A stretch of DNA of 64,000 bases, from NCBI RefSeq assembly GCF_000741575.1, contig NZ_JGYV01000006.1:1-64000 (forward strand), read 5' to 3'. The DNA comes from Bifidobacterium cuniculi (lineage in GTDB: Bacteria; Actinomycetota; Actinomycetes; Actinomycetales; Bifidobacteriaceae). The notes under the pieces are model-generated. The model was not told the DNA's origin, searched no databases, and was given only the letters and a program-made list of their open reading frames with translations. Both the position numbers and the translations under genes were made by a program. Position 1 is the stretch's first letter. Each line of letters starts with the position of its first letter. Shown in pieces: positions 16,388-25,137 of this stretch.

Positions 16388-17659
16388 TCAGCGCTGGAAG
16401 ACGGCCGGGTGGAGCGGGTCGCCGGGGACGTCGGCGCGCACGTCGTCCAGGGCGAGCAGCTCCCGCCAGTGGTCCAGCGGCTTGCCGTAGGGGCGGGCGT
16501 CGGCGCCGTCGGCCTGCAGCACGGCCTTCGCGGCGTGCACGTCCTCGCCCTTCAGGCCGCTGAAGTAGCTCTCGAGCGCGGTGCGCTTCGCGGGGTCGTA
16601 GAATAGGTCGGCCACAATCTGGGTGAGGCGTTCGGCACGTTCGACGGGCAGGGAGTCCCAGTGGCGCATCTCGATGAAGTTCTTGAGGCGCACGTCGTTG
16701 AAATGCGTGCTCAGCACATGGTTGACCTCGTACTCGTTGAGCTCGCGGTCCGGGTAGACGTCACCCGCGGTTTGGTAGAAGGCGGCGAATTCGAGTTCGC
16801 GGGAGGGCCGTCCGACGGCCTCGGGCGTGTGCGTCAGGTCGGCGAACATGAGCGGTGTGCCCAGCACGTCCGCCGCGTAGTCCTCCCAGCCGAAGCGCTC
16901 GTCGTACAGGCCGGGCGTCACGTTGGTGCGCTGCACGTCCAGGTAGTCCCACATGCGCTGGCGGCACAGGGGCCACGGGTTCTCCACGCCCTCGAAGTAC
17001 GGGGTGTTGCGGAAGAACCAGGCGAGGATGGGGCCGATGGCGGTGCCCAGACGCATCTTGGCGATCGCGTCGGTTTCGTCCACGTAGTCGATGCTCACCT
17101 GCGTGGAGGCGGAGGCGCGCATCATGCAGGGGCCGAACTGGCCGATGCGGCCCAGGTATTCGGTCATCGCGGCATAGCGCAGCTTCGGGTTGACGGGGAT
17201 GTCCTCGAAGGAGGTCTTCGGCTGGTAGCCGTATTCAATCAGGCGGAAGCCGAGGTCTTCCATGATGGGGTCCGCCTCGCCGCGGAAGCGCCGGTAGATG
17301 CCGAGCAGGTCCTCCGGCTTGCGCAGGATGCCGATGGAGGCCTCCACCTGCCCGCCCGGCTCGAGCGAGATGCCGATGCCCTCGCGGCCCAGTCCCACCA
17401 GGTGGTCGTCCTGCCAGTACTCCTTGGCGGGATCGTAGTAGGGGCGCAGGCGGCGCAGCAGCTCCTCCACGCCGGCCGGCTCGAAGTAGGTCACCGCCGT
17501 GTCATCCGCATTGTGGACGGGCAGGTGTTCGATTTCCACGCCGAAGCCACCGGTGCCGCGCTTCGAGCATCCCTCCTCGAAGAAGCGCACCAGGCTGCGC
17601 ACGTGCTTGGGATTCGGCCGCACCAACAGGTGCGCGTACGAGATTCGTGGTGTCGTCAT
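16388..17659 (-). CDS. Glutamate-cysteine ligase family protein (GCS2)
   Basis: 423 residues of the GCS2/carboxylate-amine ligase type. Early acidic motif GGFGVEIEHLPV supplies metal-binding glutamates. GIGISLEPGGQVEASIG is the family's best conserved block (substrate and Mg-ATP site). RASASTQVSIDYVDE and FIEMRHWDSLP follow. Such enzymes join glutamate to cysteine with ATP, the first step of gamma-glutamylcysteine or glutathione synthesis. No glutathione synthetase gene is nearby, so the product may be gamma-glutamylcysteine or a related conjugate. No strong ribosome binding site precedes the ATG. Confidence 0.85.
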   Translation of the reverse strand: MTTPRISYAHLLVRPNPKHVRSLVRFFEEGCSKRGTGGFGVEIEHLPVHNADDTAVTYFEPAGVEELLRRLRPYYDPAKEYWQDDHLVGLGREGIGISLEPGGQVEASIGILRKPEDLLGIYRRFRGEADPIMEDLGFRLIEYGYQPKTSFEDIPVNPKLRYAAMTEYLGRIGQFGPCMMRASASTQVSIDYVDETDAIAKMRLGTAIGPILAWFFRNTPYFEGVENPWPLCRQRMWDYLDVQRTNVTPGLYDERFGWEDYAADVLGTPLMFADLTHTPEAVGRPSRELEFAAFYQTAGDVYPDRELNEYEVNHVLSTHFNDVRLKNFIEMRHWDSLPVERAERLTQIVADLFYDPAKRTALESYFSGLKGEDVHAAKAVLQADGADARPYGKPLDHWRELLALDDVRADVPGDPLHPAVFQR

Positions 17660-17724
17660 AACCGCCCATGGTAGCGCGGTCAGCTGGTGACACGACGGGC
17701 GCGTTCACGGAAAAACCGATAACG

Positions 17725-17741
17725 TGTGCAAAACTTGCACA
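17725..17741. promoter_or_regulatory. Palindrome TGTGCAA-AAC-TTGCACA upstream of the GCS2 gene
   Basis: A perfect 7+7 palindrome with a three-base spacer, 66 bp upstream of the GCS2 ATG on its promoter side. Size and symmetry suit a dimeric repressor site. The cognate protein is unknown. Confidence 0.5.
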
Positions 17742-17747
17742 TACACA

Positions 17748-17837
17748 AGAAATTGTTCATTTTTCTGAACAAAATCTAGGGCGAGCAGCACAGGCGGCCC
17801 GCGGCCTAGATTTTGTTCAGAAAAATGAACAATTTCT
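17748..17837. repeat. Long perfect inverted repeat P3 (33-bp arms, each arm itself a hairpin)
   Basis: Arms 17748-17780 and 17805-17837 are exact reverse complements around a 24-base loop. Each arm contains TTGTTCA-N6-TGAACAA, so it can fold alone or with its partner. The right arm shares AGATTTTGTTCAGAAAAATG and the bases after it with the hairpin at 25080-25119. It lies 17 bp past the stop of 17854-22464. Confidence 0.9.
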
Positions 17838-17853
17838 CGGGAAAGGCGGCCCG

Positions 17854-20800
17854 CTAACGGGAGGCTTCGGCCGCGGCCTTCTTCGCGGCGGCGATCATCA
17901 GCTTGATGCGGTTGAGCTGGTTCGCCTCGCTCGAGCCGGGGTCGTAGTCGATGGACACGATGTTCGCCTGCGGATACATGCGCCGGATCTTGCCGAACAT
18001 GCCGCGGCCGGTCACATGGTTGGGCAGGCATGCGAAGGGCTGCGCGCAGATCACGTTCGGGCAGCCGGACTCGATGAGCTCCACGATTTCGCCGGTCAGC
18101 AGCCAGCCTTCGCCGGCCTGCACGCCCAGGGAGGTCACGGAGGCGGCCTTGCGGGCGATCTCGCTCATCGGCGCATCGTTCTCGAAGCGGCGCGAGGCGT
18201 CGAAGGCGGAGCGGATCGGCTTCATGTACATGTCCACGAGCTTGCGGTACGCGTCATACATGGCCGACGGGCCGCCGGTGCCCAGGTGCCGCTGGTTCCA
18301 GTCGTTGATATAGGGACGCTGGGTCATGAAGTCCAGGATGCCCGGCACCACCGCCTCGCAGTCCTGCGACTCGATCACGTCCACCACGTGGTTGTTGGCG
18401 TCCGGATGGTACTTGACCAGGATCTCGCCAACCACGCCGACGCGCACCTTGCGCTCCTCGGTCGTCACCGGCAGCCGGTCGAAGGTCTGCACGATCTTGC
18501 GACACAGCGCCGGATAGGTCCAGTGCAGCCTCCCGAAGAGCATCTGCGCCGTACGTGAGTTGCCGTGGTGCTCCAGGGTCTCGCGCACGATGGCGTTCCA
18601 CCGTTCGTACAGCCGGTCCGCGCTGCCCGGATGCGCCTCGTAGGGGCGCACCCGGTAGAGGCACTTCATGAGCAGGTCGCCCAGGATGAGCGCCTTGGCC
18701 GCGCGGTGCAGCAGCGGCAGCGTGGGCGTGAAGCCGGGGTTGTCCACCAGTCCCTGCGTGGAAATGGCCAGCACCGGCACCTGCGGGTAGCCGGCGTCCA
18801 CCAGCGCCTTGCGGATCAGGCCGAAGTAGTTCGTGGCACGGCACATGCCGCCGGTCTGCGAGATGGCGAGCGCCGTGGTGTCCGGGTCGTAGCGGCCCGA
18901 CTTGATGGCCTCGACGAGCTGGCCGACGGTCATGATGGCCGGGTAGCAGGCGTCGTTGTTCACGTACTTGAGGCCGGTTTCCACGTCCTGCTTGTCGGCG
19001 GTCTCGAGCACGTCGAACTTGTAGCCGGAGGCGCGCACCGCGGCTTCGACGAGCCGGAAGTGGATGGGGCTCATCTGCGGGGCGACGATGGTGTGCGTCT
19101 TCTTCATGCCCTTGGCGAAGGGCGCACGCTTGGCGTAGTGGCTGAGCGTGGCCGTCTGTTCGCGATGCTTCCTGGCGTGCGGGTTGTCCGGCATGACGGC
19201 GTCGAGCATGACCTGGCGGCCCGGCGTGGGCGCCTCACTGCCCGTGCGGCGGAAGCCGCCGCGGTTGCGTTCGCGTTCCTCGATGGCGGCCTTGAGGGAG
19301 CGCAGGCGGATCTTCGCGGCGCCCAGGTTGGTGACCTCGTCGATCTTGAGCATGGTGTACACGTCGGCCTTGTCGGCGAGGATCTCGGCGACCTGGTCGG
19401 TGGTGATGGCGTCGAGGCCGCAGCCGAAGGAGTTGAGCTGCACGAGTTCGAGGCCCGGGTAGTGGGCGACCACGTCGGCGGCCTGGTAGAGGCGCGCATG
19501 GTAGGCCCACTGGTTGGTCACGCGCAGCGGCATGGTGACCTTGCGGTCCTCCACGTGACGGAACCCGTCGGCGTTCCTGGCGCGCGGGTCCTGCTCCCCC
19601 GCCGCGAGGAAGGCGGTGAGGTCCGGCTTGGCGGTGGGGTCCATCCAGCTGATGGAGTCCTCGGAGAGCACCACCATGCCCAGCGAGCAGATGGTCTCGG
19701 GGATGCCGTGGTTGACCTCCGGGTCCACGTGGTAGGGGCGGCCGGCGAGCACGATGCCGCGGCAACCGTGCTCCTTCATGTAGGCCAGGGCACGCAGGCC
19801 CTCCATCTGCACGTCGTGCTTGAAGACCTTGTCCTCGGCGTAGGCGGCAGCCACGGCGGTCTCCGCCTCCAGGCGGCTCACGCCCGCCCAGGCGAACTCG
19901 TCGACGATGCGGTCGACCATGAGCGCATGGTCGGCGAGGTTGAAGTAGGGGTGCATGAAGCGCACGCCCTCCTCGCGCAGTTCCGCCATGTTCGCGCCCA
20001 CCACCAGCGGGTAGTTGGCCACGACCGGGCAGTTGTAGTGGTTGTCGGTGCCCTCGACGAGGTTCTCCTCGTAGGTGATGCACGGGTAGAAGACCGTCCG
20101 GATGCCCTTGCCCAGCAGCCACTTGATGTGCCCGTGCACGAGCTTGGCCGGGTAGCAGATGTTCTCCGAGGCGATCGACTCGATGCCCGTCTCGAAGAGT
20201 TCGTGGTTGGAGCGCCCGGAGATGACGACCTTGAAGCCCAGCGACGTGAGCAGCGTGAACCAGAAGGGGTAGTTCTCGTACATGTTGAGCACGCGCGGGA
20301 TGCCGATCTCGCCGCGCGTCGCCTTCCTGTCGGTCAGGCGGCGGTACGCGAAGGCGCGCTTGTACTTGTAGTCGTACAGGTTCGGCCGGTCGCTGCGCTT
20401 GCGCTTGGCGTCGCCGCCGCGCTCGCAGCGATTGCCGGTCACATAGCGCGAACCGTCGTGGAACGTGGTGATCGTCAGCTTGCAGTGGTTCTGGCACAGC
20501 TTGCACACGTCGCGCTCGGTGGTCATATCCAGTTCGTCGAGTGCCTGGCCGGACAGGATGGTGGAGACGGTATGCTCGCCGCCGGCGACCTGCGCGGTCG
20601 GCGCCTCGCCGGAGCGCGCGTCGCCGTCGGTGTCGTCGGCGACGTCGTCGTAGTGCATGCGCGCGGTCAGCGCCGCACCGTAGGCGCCCATGAGGCCGGC
20701 GATGTTCGGCCGTGTCACCTCGCGTTCGGTGAGCAGTTCGAAGGCGCGCAGCACGGCGTCGTTGAGGAAGGTGCCGCCCTGCACGACGACGGTGTCGCCC

Positions 20801-22464
20801 AGTTCGCCGGAGTCGCGCAGCTTGATGACCTTGTACAAGGCATTGCGCACGACGGAGTAGCACAGGCCGGCGGCGATGTCCTCGATGGAGGCGCCTTCCT
20901 TCTGCGCCTGCTTGACCGACGAGTTCATGAACACGGTGCAGCGCGAGCCCAGGTCGACGGGCGCGGTGGAGGCGAGCGCCGCCTGCGTGAACTCCTCGAT
21001 CGTCAGCCCCATGGACTGCGCGAAGGTCTGCAGGAAGGAGCCGCAGCCGGAGGAGCACGCCTCGTTGACGGCGATGGAGTCGATGACGCCGTCGTTGATC
21101 GCCAGGTATTTCATGTCCTGGCCGCCGATGTCGATGACGGCGGTCACGCCGGGGCTGGTCATCTCCGCGCCGCGGTAGTGGGCCATGGTCTCCACGACGC
21201 CTTCGTCGAGGTGCAGGCCGGTGGTGATGAGTCCTTCGCCGTAGCCGGTGGCGCAGGAGCGCGCGATCCACGCATCCTTCGGCAGCTCACGCTGGATGGT
21301 GCGCACGATGTCCACGGCGGCGGTCAGCGGGCTGCCGTCGTTGGTGGCGTAGGAGGACCAGACGATGTCGCGGTCGTCGTTGACGAGGGTCGCCTTGATG
21401 GTGGTCGAGCCGGCGTCGATGCCGAGGAAGTGAGGGCCGGTGGCGCCTTCCAGGGTGCCGACGTGCACGTGTTCGCGGTGGTGGCGCGCGTCGAAGGCGG
21501 CGCGGTCGGCGTCGGTGGCGAACAGCGGAGGCATGGTGTCCGCGGCCGACGGCTGCGTGCTCAGCCGTTCGAGCGCGTCGATGATCTCGGTCGCGGTGTG
21601 GGTGCGCGCACGTGAGGGGTCGTCGAGCCGGTCGGGTTCGTTCAGCGCGAGCGCGGCGCCGTACGCCACGTACAGGTGCGCGTCGGTGGGCGTGACGAAC
21701 TCGTCGACCTTCCCGTCGAGGGCGCGGCGGAAGGCTTCGCGCAGTTCGCTCATGAAGAAGAGCGGGCCGCCGAGGAAGACGACGGTGCCATGGATGGGCC
21801 GTCCGGCGGCAAGTCCGGCGATGGTCTGCGTGGCAACGGCGGTGAAGATGGAGGCGGCGAGGTCGGGTTTGGCGGCGCCGTCGTTGATGAGCGGCTGCAG
21901 GTCGGTCTTGGCGAAGACGCCGCAGCGCGAGGCGATCGGATAGAGCGTCCGGTACTGCTTGGCCATGTCGTTGAGGCCGGCGGCGTCGGTGTCCAGCAGC
22001 GTGGACATCTGGTCGATGAAGGCGCCGGTGCCGCCGGCGCACGAGCCATTCATGCGCTGTTCGGGCGTGGGCTTCAAGTAGGTGATCTTCGCGTCCTCGC
22101 CGCCGAGCTCGATGATGACGTCGGCCTGCGGGTAGGCGGCGTCGATGGCGTCGGTCTCCGCGATGACCTCCTGCACGAAGGGCACGCCGAGGCTGTCGGC
22201 GATGCCCAGGCCGCCGGAGCCGGTGACGGCCAGCGTGAGCGGCTCGTCGGCGCGGCCGAGTTCGGACAGGCGCTGCCTGATGTCGCGCAGGAGTTCCTCC
22301 ATGGTGGCGCGCACGTTGGCGTGATGGCGGCGGTAGTCGGCATAGACGGCGTCGGCCAGCCGATCGGTGGCGTCGAGCACGACGGCCTTGACGGTGGTCG
22401 AGCCGATGTCGAGGCCGATGCGCAGCCCCGGGGTCGTCTGCCGCTGCGGCGTCGTCTGAACCAT
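17854..22464 (-). CDS. Giant acyl-CoA dehydratase activase-related protein (two BadF/BadG ATPase domains plus DUF2229/HgdB-like regions)
   Basis: 1536 residues. Domains in order: a first BadF/HgdC ATPase (about 20-290; LDIGSTTVKAVVLD, GGEDAKITYL, CAGGTGAF); a second (about 345-600; GIDAGSTTIKA, IGGQDMKYL, ACSSGCGSF); a Cys cluster CKLCQNHC near 650; a DUF2229 region from about 720 (IPRVLNMYENYPFW); and a C-terminal 2-hydroxyacyl-CoA dehydratase-like region from about 1130 (NNDACYPA, TGGMCRATNY). Known activators use a bridging [4Fe-4S] cluster and ATP to inject a high-energy electron into a dehydratase. Here activator and reductase-like parts are fused. The real substrate of such fusions is unknown, and no separate dehydratase subunits are nearby. 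Start 22464 is chosen for AGAGGT upstream; ATG 22482 has weaker support. Confidence 0.88.
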   Translation of the reverse strand: MVQTTPQRQTTPGLRIGLDIGSTTVKAVVLDATDRLADAVYADYRRHHANVRATMEELLRDIRQRLSELGRADEPLTLAVTGSGGLGIADSLGVPFVQEVIAETDAIDAAYPQADVIIELGGEDAKITYLKPTPEQRMNGSCAGGTGAFIDQMSTLLDTDAAGLNDMAKQYRTLYPIASRCGVFAKTDLQPLINDGAAKPDLAASIFTAVATQTIAGLAAGRPIHGTVVFLGGPLFFMSELREAFRRALDGKVDEFVTPTDAHLYVAYGAALALNEPDRLDDPSRARTHTATEIIDALERLSTQPSAADTMPPLFATDADRAAFDARHHREHVHVGTLEGATGPHFLGIDAGSTTIKATLVNDDRDIVWSSYATNDGSPLTAAVDIVRTIQRELPKDAWIARSCATGYGEGLITTGLHLDEGVVETMAHYRGAEMTSPGVTAVIDIGGQDMKYLAINDGVIDSIAVNEACSSGCGSFLQTFAQSMGLTIEEFTQAALASTAPVDLGSRCTVFMNSSVKQAQKEGASIEDIAAGLCYSVVRNALYKVIKLRDSGELGDTVVVQGGTFLNDAVLRAFELLTEREVTRPNIAGLMGAYGAALTARMHYDDVADDTDGDARSGEAPTAQVAGGEHTVSTILSGQALDELDMTTERDVCKLCQNHCKLTITTFHDGSRYVTGNRCERGGDAKRKRSDRPNLYDYKYKRAFAYRRLTDRKATRGEIGIPRVLNMYENYPFWFTLLTSLGFKVVISGRSNHELFETGIESIASENICYPAKLVHGHIKWLLGKGIRTVFYPCITYEENLVEGTDNHYNCPVVANYPLVVGANMAELREEGVRFMHPYFNLADHALMVDRIVDEFAWAGVSRLEAETAVAAAYAEDKVFKHDVQMEGLRALAYMKEHGCRGIVLAGRPYHVDPEVNHGIPETICSLGMVVLSEDSISWMDPTAKPDLTAFLAAGEQDPRARNADGFRHVEDRKVTMPLRVTNQWAYHARLYQAADVVAHYPGLELVQLNSFGCGLDAITTDQVAEILADKADVYTMLKIDEVTNLGAAKIRLRSLKAAIEERERNRGGFRRTGSEAPTPGRQVMLDAVMPDNPHARKHREQTATLSHYAKRAPFAKGMKKTHTIVAPQMSPIHFRLVEAAVRASGYKFDVLETADKQDVETGLKYVNNDACYPAIMTVGQLVEAIKSGRYDPDTTALAISQTGGMCRATNYFGLIRKALVDAGYPQVPVLAISTQGLVDNPGFTPTLPLLHRAAKALILGDLLMKCLYRVRPYEAHPGSADRLYERWNAIVRETLEHHGNSRTAQMLFGRLHWTYPALCRKIVQTFDRLPVTTEERKVRVGVVGEILVKYHPDANNHVVDVIESQDCEAVVPGILDFMTQRPYINDWNQRHLGTGGPSAMYDAYRKLVDMYMKPIRSAFDASRRFENDAPMSEIARKAASVTSLGVQAGEGWLLTGEIVELIESGCPNVICAQPFACLPNHVTGRGMFGKIRRMYPQANIVSIDYDPGSSEANQLNRIKLMIAAAKKAAAEASR

Positions 22465-22598
22465 TGTTACCTCTGTTCCCATGAGACTCTTGAACTCTCA
22501 GATTTTAGTGCAGGGTCTGCCTCATGTCACGCAGGTGTTCGCCGACGGTGGGCGGGCGGTGTCCCCTGTCTCTTCAGTGCCGGGCCGTGGTGGCAGTT

Positions 22599-22704
22599 GA
22601 CACATTTTTCTGCGCCGTGAATTTGTGTCGGTCCCTGGGCCGCACTTTTCCCGATTGTGCAGGCCAGGGACCGACACATTTTGCATGCCCGGAGAAAATG
22701 TGTC
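22599..22704. repeat. Nested inverted repeat P4 between divergent genes
   Basis: Inner arms TGTGTCGGTCCCTGG (22624-22638) and CCAGGGACCGACACA (22664-22678) are perfect. A GCAC/GTGC pair tightens the loop, and an outer pair near 22599-22611 and 22691-22704 (GACACATTTT / AAAATGTGTC) extends the structure. Unlike most of the other palindromes it lies between divergently transcribed genes, so simple termination does not explain it. Confidence 0.8.
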
Positions 22705-22766
22705 CGAGCGGCGGCCGGCGGGCAGGCTAGGATGGCAACAGACATGCCGACGACTGGGGGCCACAC

Positions 22767-23555
22767 ATGACCAAGCAGGAGCAGACACTGCCGACCGAGC
22801 GGATCGTCATCGCCGAGGAGACCGTGCCGAGTTATGTGCCGCCTGCACCGCCGGCCAGGAAACGGCGGCGCTGGCCAATCGTCGTGGCGGTACTGGTGGT
22901 GCTGGCGATCGTCGGCGGCGTCATCTACGCGAACCAGCACACGAAGGCGCTGGAGCGATGCCGCGGTGCGGTCACCAGCTTCAGCGGGGCGCGCAAGTCG
23001 CTCATCGACACGACGGAGAACACCAGCGGGATCCGGCAGTTCATCCAGGGAGCGCTGGGCGTCGACGACGCGCTGGACGCCGTGGCCAAGGCGATGGACG
23101 CCGCCGAGGGCACCGTCTCCGAGCAGGGGTGTGCCACCAACGCGACGATCACGCAGCTCAACCTGGTGGCGAACGTGCTGGACAGTGCGACCGACTCGCT
23201 CAACGACTCGGTCGCGCAGATGAAGAAACAGGCCAAGCAGCAGGCCAGCGAGCTGTTGGGCGGCACGTCGGACCCTGCGGACGGCGACGCGTCCGGCAGC
23301 GCCAAGGACACACTGAACGACTCGATTGCGCGGGGCAAAACGCTGGTGGAGCGGCTGCGGTCGGAGTATGCGGACTCCGGCGTGGCGACGACGCTGGCCA
23401 ACGGGCTGCAGTCGACGCTCGACGCGGGCCAGCAGCTGGTGGAGCGCAGCGGCGTGACCGACACGAAGCTGTACAAGGCGGCGAAGGTCACGCTGGACGA
23501 GGCGATGTCGGCGGCCAATGCGTGGATCGACGCGCAGGCGGCGAAGGCAAAGTAG
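22767..23555 (+). CDS. Membrane-anchored coiled-coil protein, unknown function (262 aa)
   Basis: A cytoplasmic Pro-rich N-terminus ending in KRRR is followed by one hydrophobic helix (WPIVVAVLVVLAIVGGVIYA, about residues 35-56). The rest is an extracytoplasmic, alanine- and aspartate-rich, mainly helical region. Two Cys (in ERCRGAV and EQGCATN) could form a disulphide. The layout, a single TM then a long helical ectodomain, resembles bifidobacterial surface proteins of unknown role. No enzyme motif is seen. It is divergent from the giant activase gene. Confidence 0.72.
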   Translation: MTKQEQTLPTERIVIAEETVPSYVPPAPPARKRRRWPIVVAVLVVLAIVGGVIYANQHTKALERCRGAVTSFSGARKSLIDTTENTSGIRQFIQGALGVDDALDAVAKAMDAAEGTVSEQGCATNATITQLNLVANVLDSATDSLNDSVAQMKKQAKQQASELLGGTSDPADGDASGSAKDTLNDSIARGKTLVERLRSEYADSGVATTLANGLQSTLDAGQQLVERSGVTDTKLYKAAKVTLDEAMSAANAWIDAQAAKAK

Positions 23556-23658
23556 GGTCAGAGGGCTCTTTGGGCGTGACCGGTGCCGCATCCAGTGTCG
23601 CCTGACTGGACACGATCAGGTCGATGCCCTTTGCGTGTGGCCGATGCAGTGCTGGGCT

Positions 23659-23691
23659 GACGGTACTTTCCGGGAGCCGGACAGTACCGTC
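23659..23691. terminator. Hairpin after the coiled-coil membrane protein gene
   Basis: GACGGTACTTTCC pairs with GGACAGTACCGTC with one mismatch around a seven-base loop, about 100 bp past the stop at 23555 and between convergent genes. Confidence 0.5.
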
Positions 23692-23812
23692 CGACGAATT
23701 CGCGCGGCGTGCAGTGAGGCATCGGGCACGAGGCGAAGGCGGCTGCGTCACGAGTGACGGTGGCAGCCATGCCTCCGGACTCCGCCACGGCTCTGAACCG
23801 CGAGCGCAGACG

Positions 23813-24100
23813 TCACTCCACGGGATGGCGCAGGTTGGGCCACGGCATCGGGGCAAGCTCGTCCAGGCTCACTTCGAAGACCTCCGCAAGGGCCATGATG
23901 TTGTGCAAGGTGGGATTGGCAGGGGTGCCGGGCTTGGACTCCCCTTTTTCGAATTTCTGGTAAGTGTACCTGGACATGCCGGCAGCCTCGGCCACGCGCA
24001 TCTGCGACATGTGCCTGCTGGTGCGCAGGCGTTGCAGACGGAGACCCAGCTCTTTCGCGAAGAGGGTCCATTCGTGGTCGTCCGGTGTTTTCTTCGGCAT
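23813..24100 (-). CDS. XRE-family helix-turn-helix regulator
   Basis: About 95 residues from MPKKTPDDHEWT. The Cro/CI-type HTH is clear: LGLRLQRLRTSRHMSQMRVA, then EAAGMSRYTYQKFEKGESKP, followed by the helix TLHNIMALAEVFEVSLDEL. The start at 24100 lacks a ribosome binding site. TACCTT seven bases upstream could be a -10 box of a leaderless transcript. Two identical GCCATAT-NN-ATATGGC palindromes upstream are probable operators, suggesting autoregulation. An in-frame start at 24214 would run translation through one operator and is less likely. Confidence 0.82.
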   Translation of the reverse strand: MPKKTPDDHEWTLFAKELGLRLQRLRTSRHMSQMRVAEAAGMSRYTYQKFEKGESKPGTPANPTLHNIMALAEVFEVSLDELAPMPWPNLRHPVE

Positions 24101-24134
24101 ACGGGTAAAGGTAGGAATGCAATTCGCTCGGTAT

Positions 24135-24150
24135 GCCATATGGATATGGC
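24135..24150. promoter_or_regulatory. Operator palindrome GCCATAT-GG-ATATGGC (proximal)
   Basis: A perfect 16-base palindrome 35 bp upstream of the XRE gene ATG, identical (in inverse) to the copy at 24251-24266. It overlaps where a -35 box would lie. Confidence 0.7.
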
Positions 24151-24250
24151 TTGGCGAGGTGCCGTACACCACTTCACGTCCAGGCTGTCCTCGATGACAT
24201 ACTGTCGAAACCACTGGCCGCGGCGCCGTAATTCATGATGCCGCAATTTT

Positions 24251-24266
24251 GCCATATCCATATGGC
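24251..24266. promoter_or_regulatory. Operator palindrome GCCATAT-CC-ATATGGC (distal)
   Basis: Same palindrome as at 24135-24150, 116 bp further upstream and 66 bp before the nrdG stop codon. Paired sites at this distance could support cooperative or looped binding by the XRE protein. Confidence 0.65.
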
Positions 24267-24331
24267 GTCTTGCGCCTAGGATAACCGACTTCCGCGGGAA
24301 TGTCGAGGGTGTCGTGCCGCCACTGACGTGC

Positions 24332-25033
24332 TCAGCTGGCGTCACCCTCGCCGGCGGCGCGCTCGTGGCCGTAGATCTCGGGGATGAAGCGTTCCTGGTC
24401 GTGCAGTTTGGACCAGATCACCACCTTGCCCTGTTCCAGACTGGCAGGCACGTCGATGATGCGCTGGTTGCTCGAGCCGCGGAACTGCAACAGTGAGTCA
24501 TGCAGGGTCTTGATGTAGCGGCCGTCGACGAGGATGTCTACCTGCCCGAGCAGGTCAAGCTTGTCCTGGGTCTCGCCGTCGCGCATGAGCTCTTCCCAGG
24601 TGTAGCCGGTCCAGCACCAGATGTCCTTGGTGTGGCCGAAGCGTTCGCGGATCCTGCGCGTCAGGGGCAGGAGCACGCCGGTGTTGAGCAGGGGTTCGCC
24701 ACCGAGGAAGGTGATGCCCTGCACGAAGCTCTGCGACAGGTCGTCCATGATCTGCGCCTCGAGCTTGTCGTTGTATTCGTGGCCCGCCTGGAAGTCCCAG
24801 ATCGAGGAGTTGTAGCATTCCTCGCAGTGGAAGGGGCAGCCGGACACGTACAGGGAGCAGCGGATGCCTTCGCCGTCGGTCATGAGGAAGCGCTTGTAGT
24901 CGGCGATCATGTTATGGCTCATGCGGTTGGTCCACTGGCCGGCGCGGGGGTTGTTGGTCAGGGGGCTGGGCACGCTGGGTCCGCGGTATTCCTTGGTCTT
25001 GACGAAGTCGTGGCGCGGTGCGGCCTGGACCAT
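24332..25033 (-). CDS. nrdG: Anaerobic ribonucleoside-triphosphate reductase activating protein
   Basis: 233 residues, a radical-SAM activase. The cluster motif CPFHCEEC (CX3CX2C) binds the [4Fe-4S] that cleaves S-adenosylmethionine. TFLGGEPLL is the SAM-binding GGE motif, and later parts (DIWCWTGYTWEEL, VDILVDGRYIKTL) match NrdG. It generates the glycyl radical on NrdD. The start at 25033 has GAAGGAGC upstream. It lies about 100 bp after nrdD on the same strand, with a hairpin in between, so the pair is probably one transcription unit with partial termination. Confidence 0.95.
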   Translation of the reverse strand: MVQAAPRHDFVKTKEYRGPSVPSPLTNNPRAGQWTNRMSHNMIADYKRFLMTDGEGIRCSLYVSGCPFHCEECYNSSIWDFQAGHEYNDKLEAQIMDDLSQSFVQGITFLGGEPLLNTGVLLPLTRRIRERFGHTKDIWCWTGYTWEELMRDGETQDKLDLLGQVDILVDGRYIKTLHDSLLQFRGSSNQRIIDVPASLEQGKVVIWSKLHDQERFIPEIYGHERAAGEGDAS

Positions 25034-25079
25034 GGGTTGGAATGCTCCTTCAGGGGGTGTGGGGAATGCGGGATTGGGG

Positions 25080-25119
25080 CCGTGAGATTTTGTTCAGAAA
25101 AATGAACAATTTCTCACGG
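25080..25119. repeat. Hairpin P5 between nrdD and nrdG
   Basis: CCGTGAGA...TTGTTCA and TGAACAA...TCTCACGG pair around GAAAAA with two T:T mismatches. The core is identical over about 31 bases to the right arm of palindrome P3 at 17.8 kb. Its place inside a likely operon suggests attenuation or mRNA-end protection. Confidence 0.8.
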
Positions 25120-25137
25120 TGCTTCGTACGGCGGCTG

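Noticed and set aside
18565-21615. 1016-codon plus-strand open frame opposite the giant activase gene
   Set aside because: Composition (Val/Gly/His/Asp runs) is that of an antisense GC-rich frame. The opposite strand has clear domains.
23869-24345. Minus-strand frame extending from the XRE region through both operators
   Set aside because: It runs in another frame across both palindromes and most of the XRE gene, with no domain.
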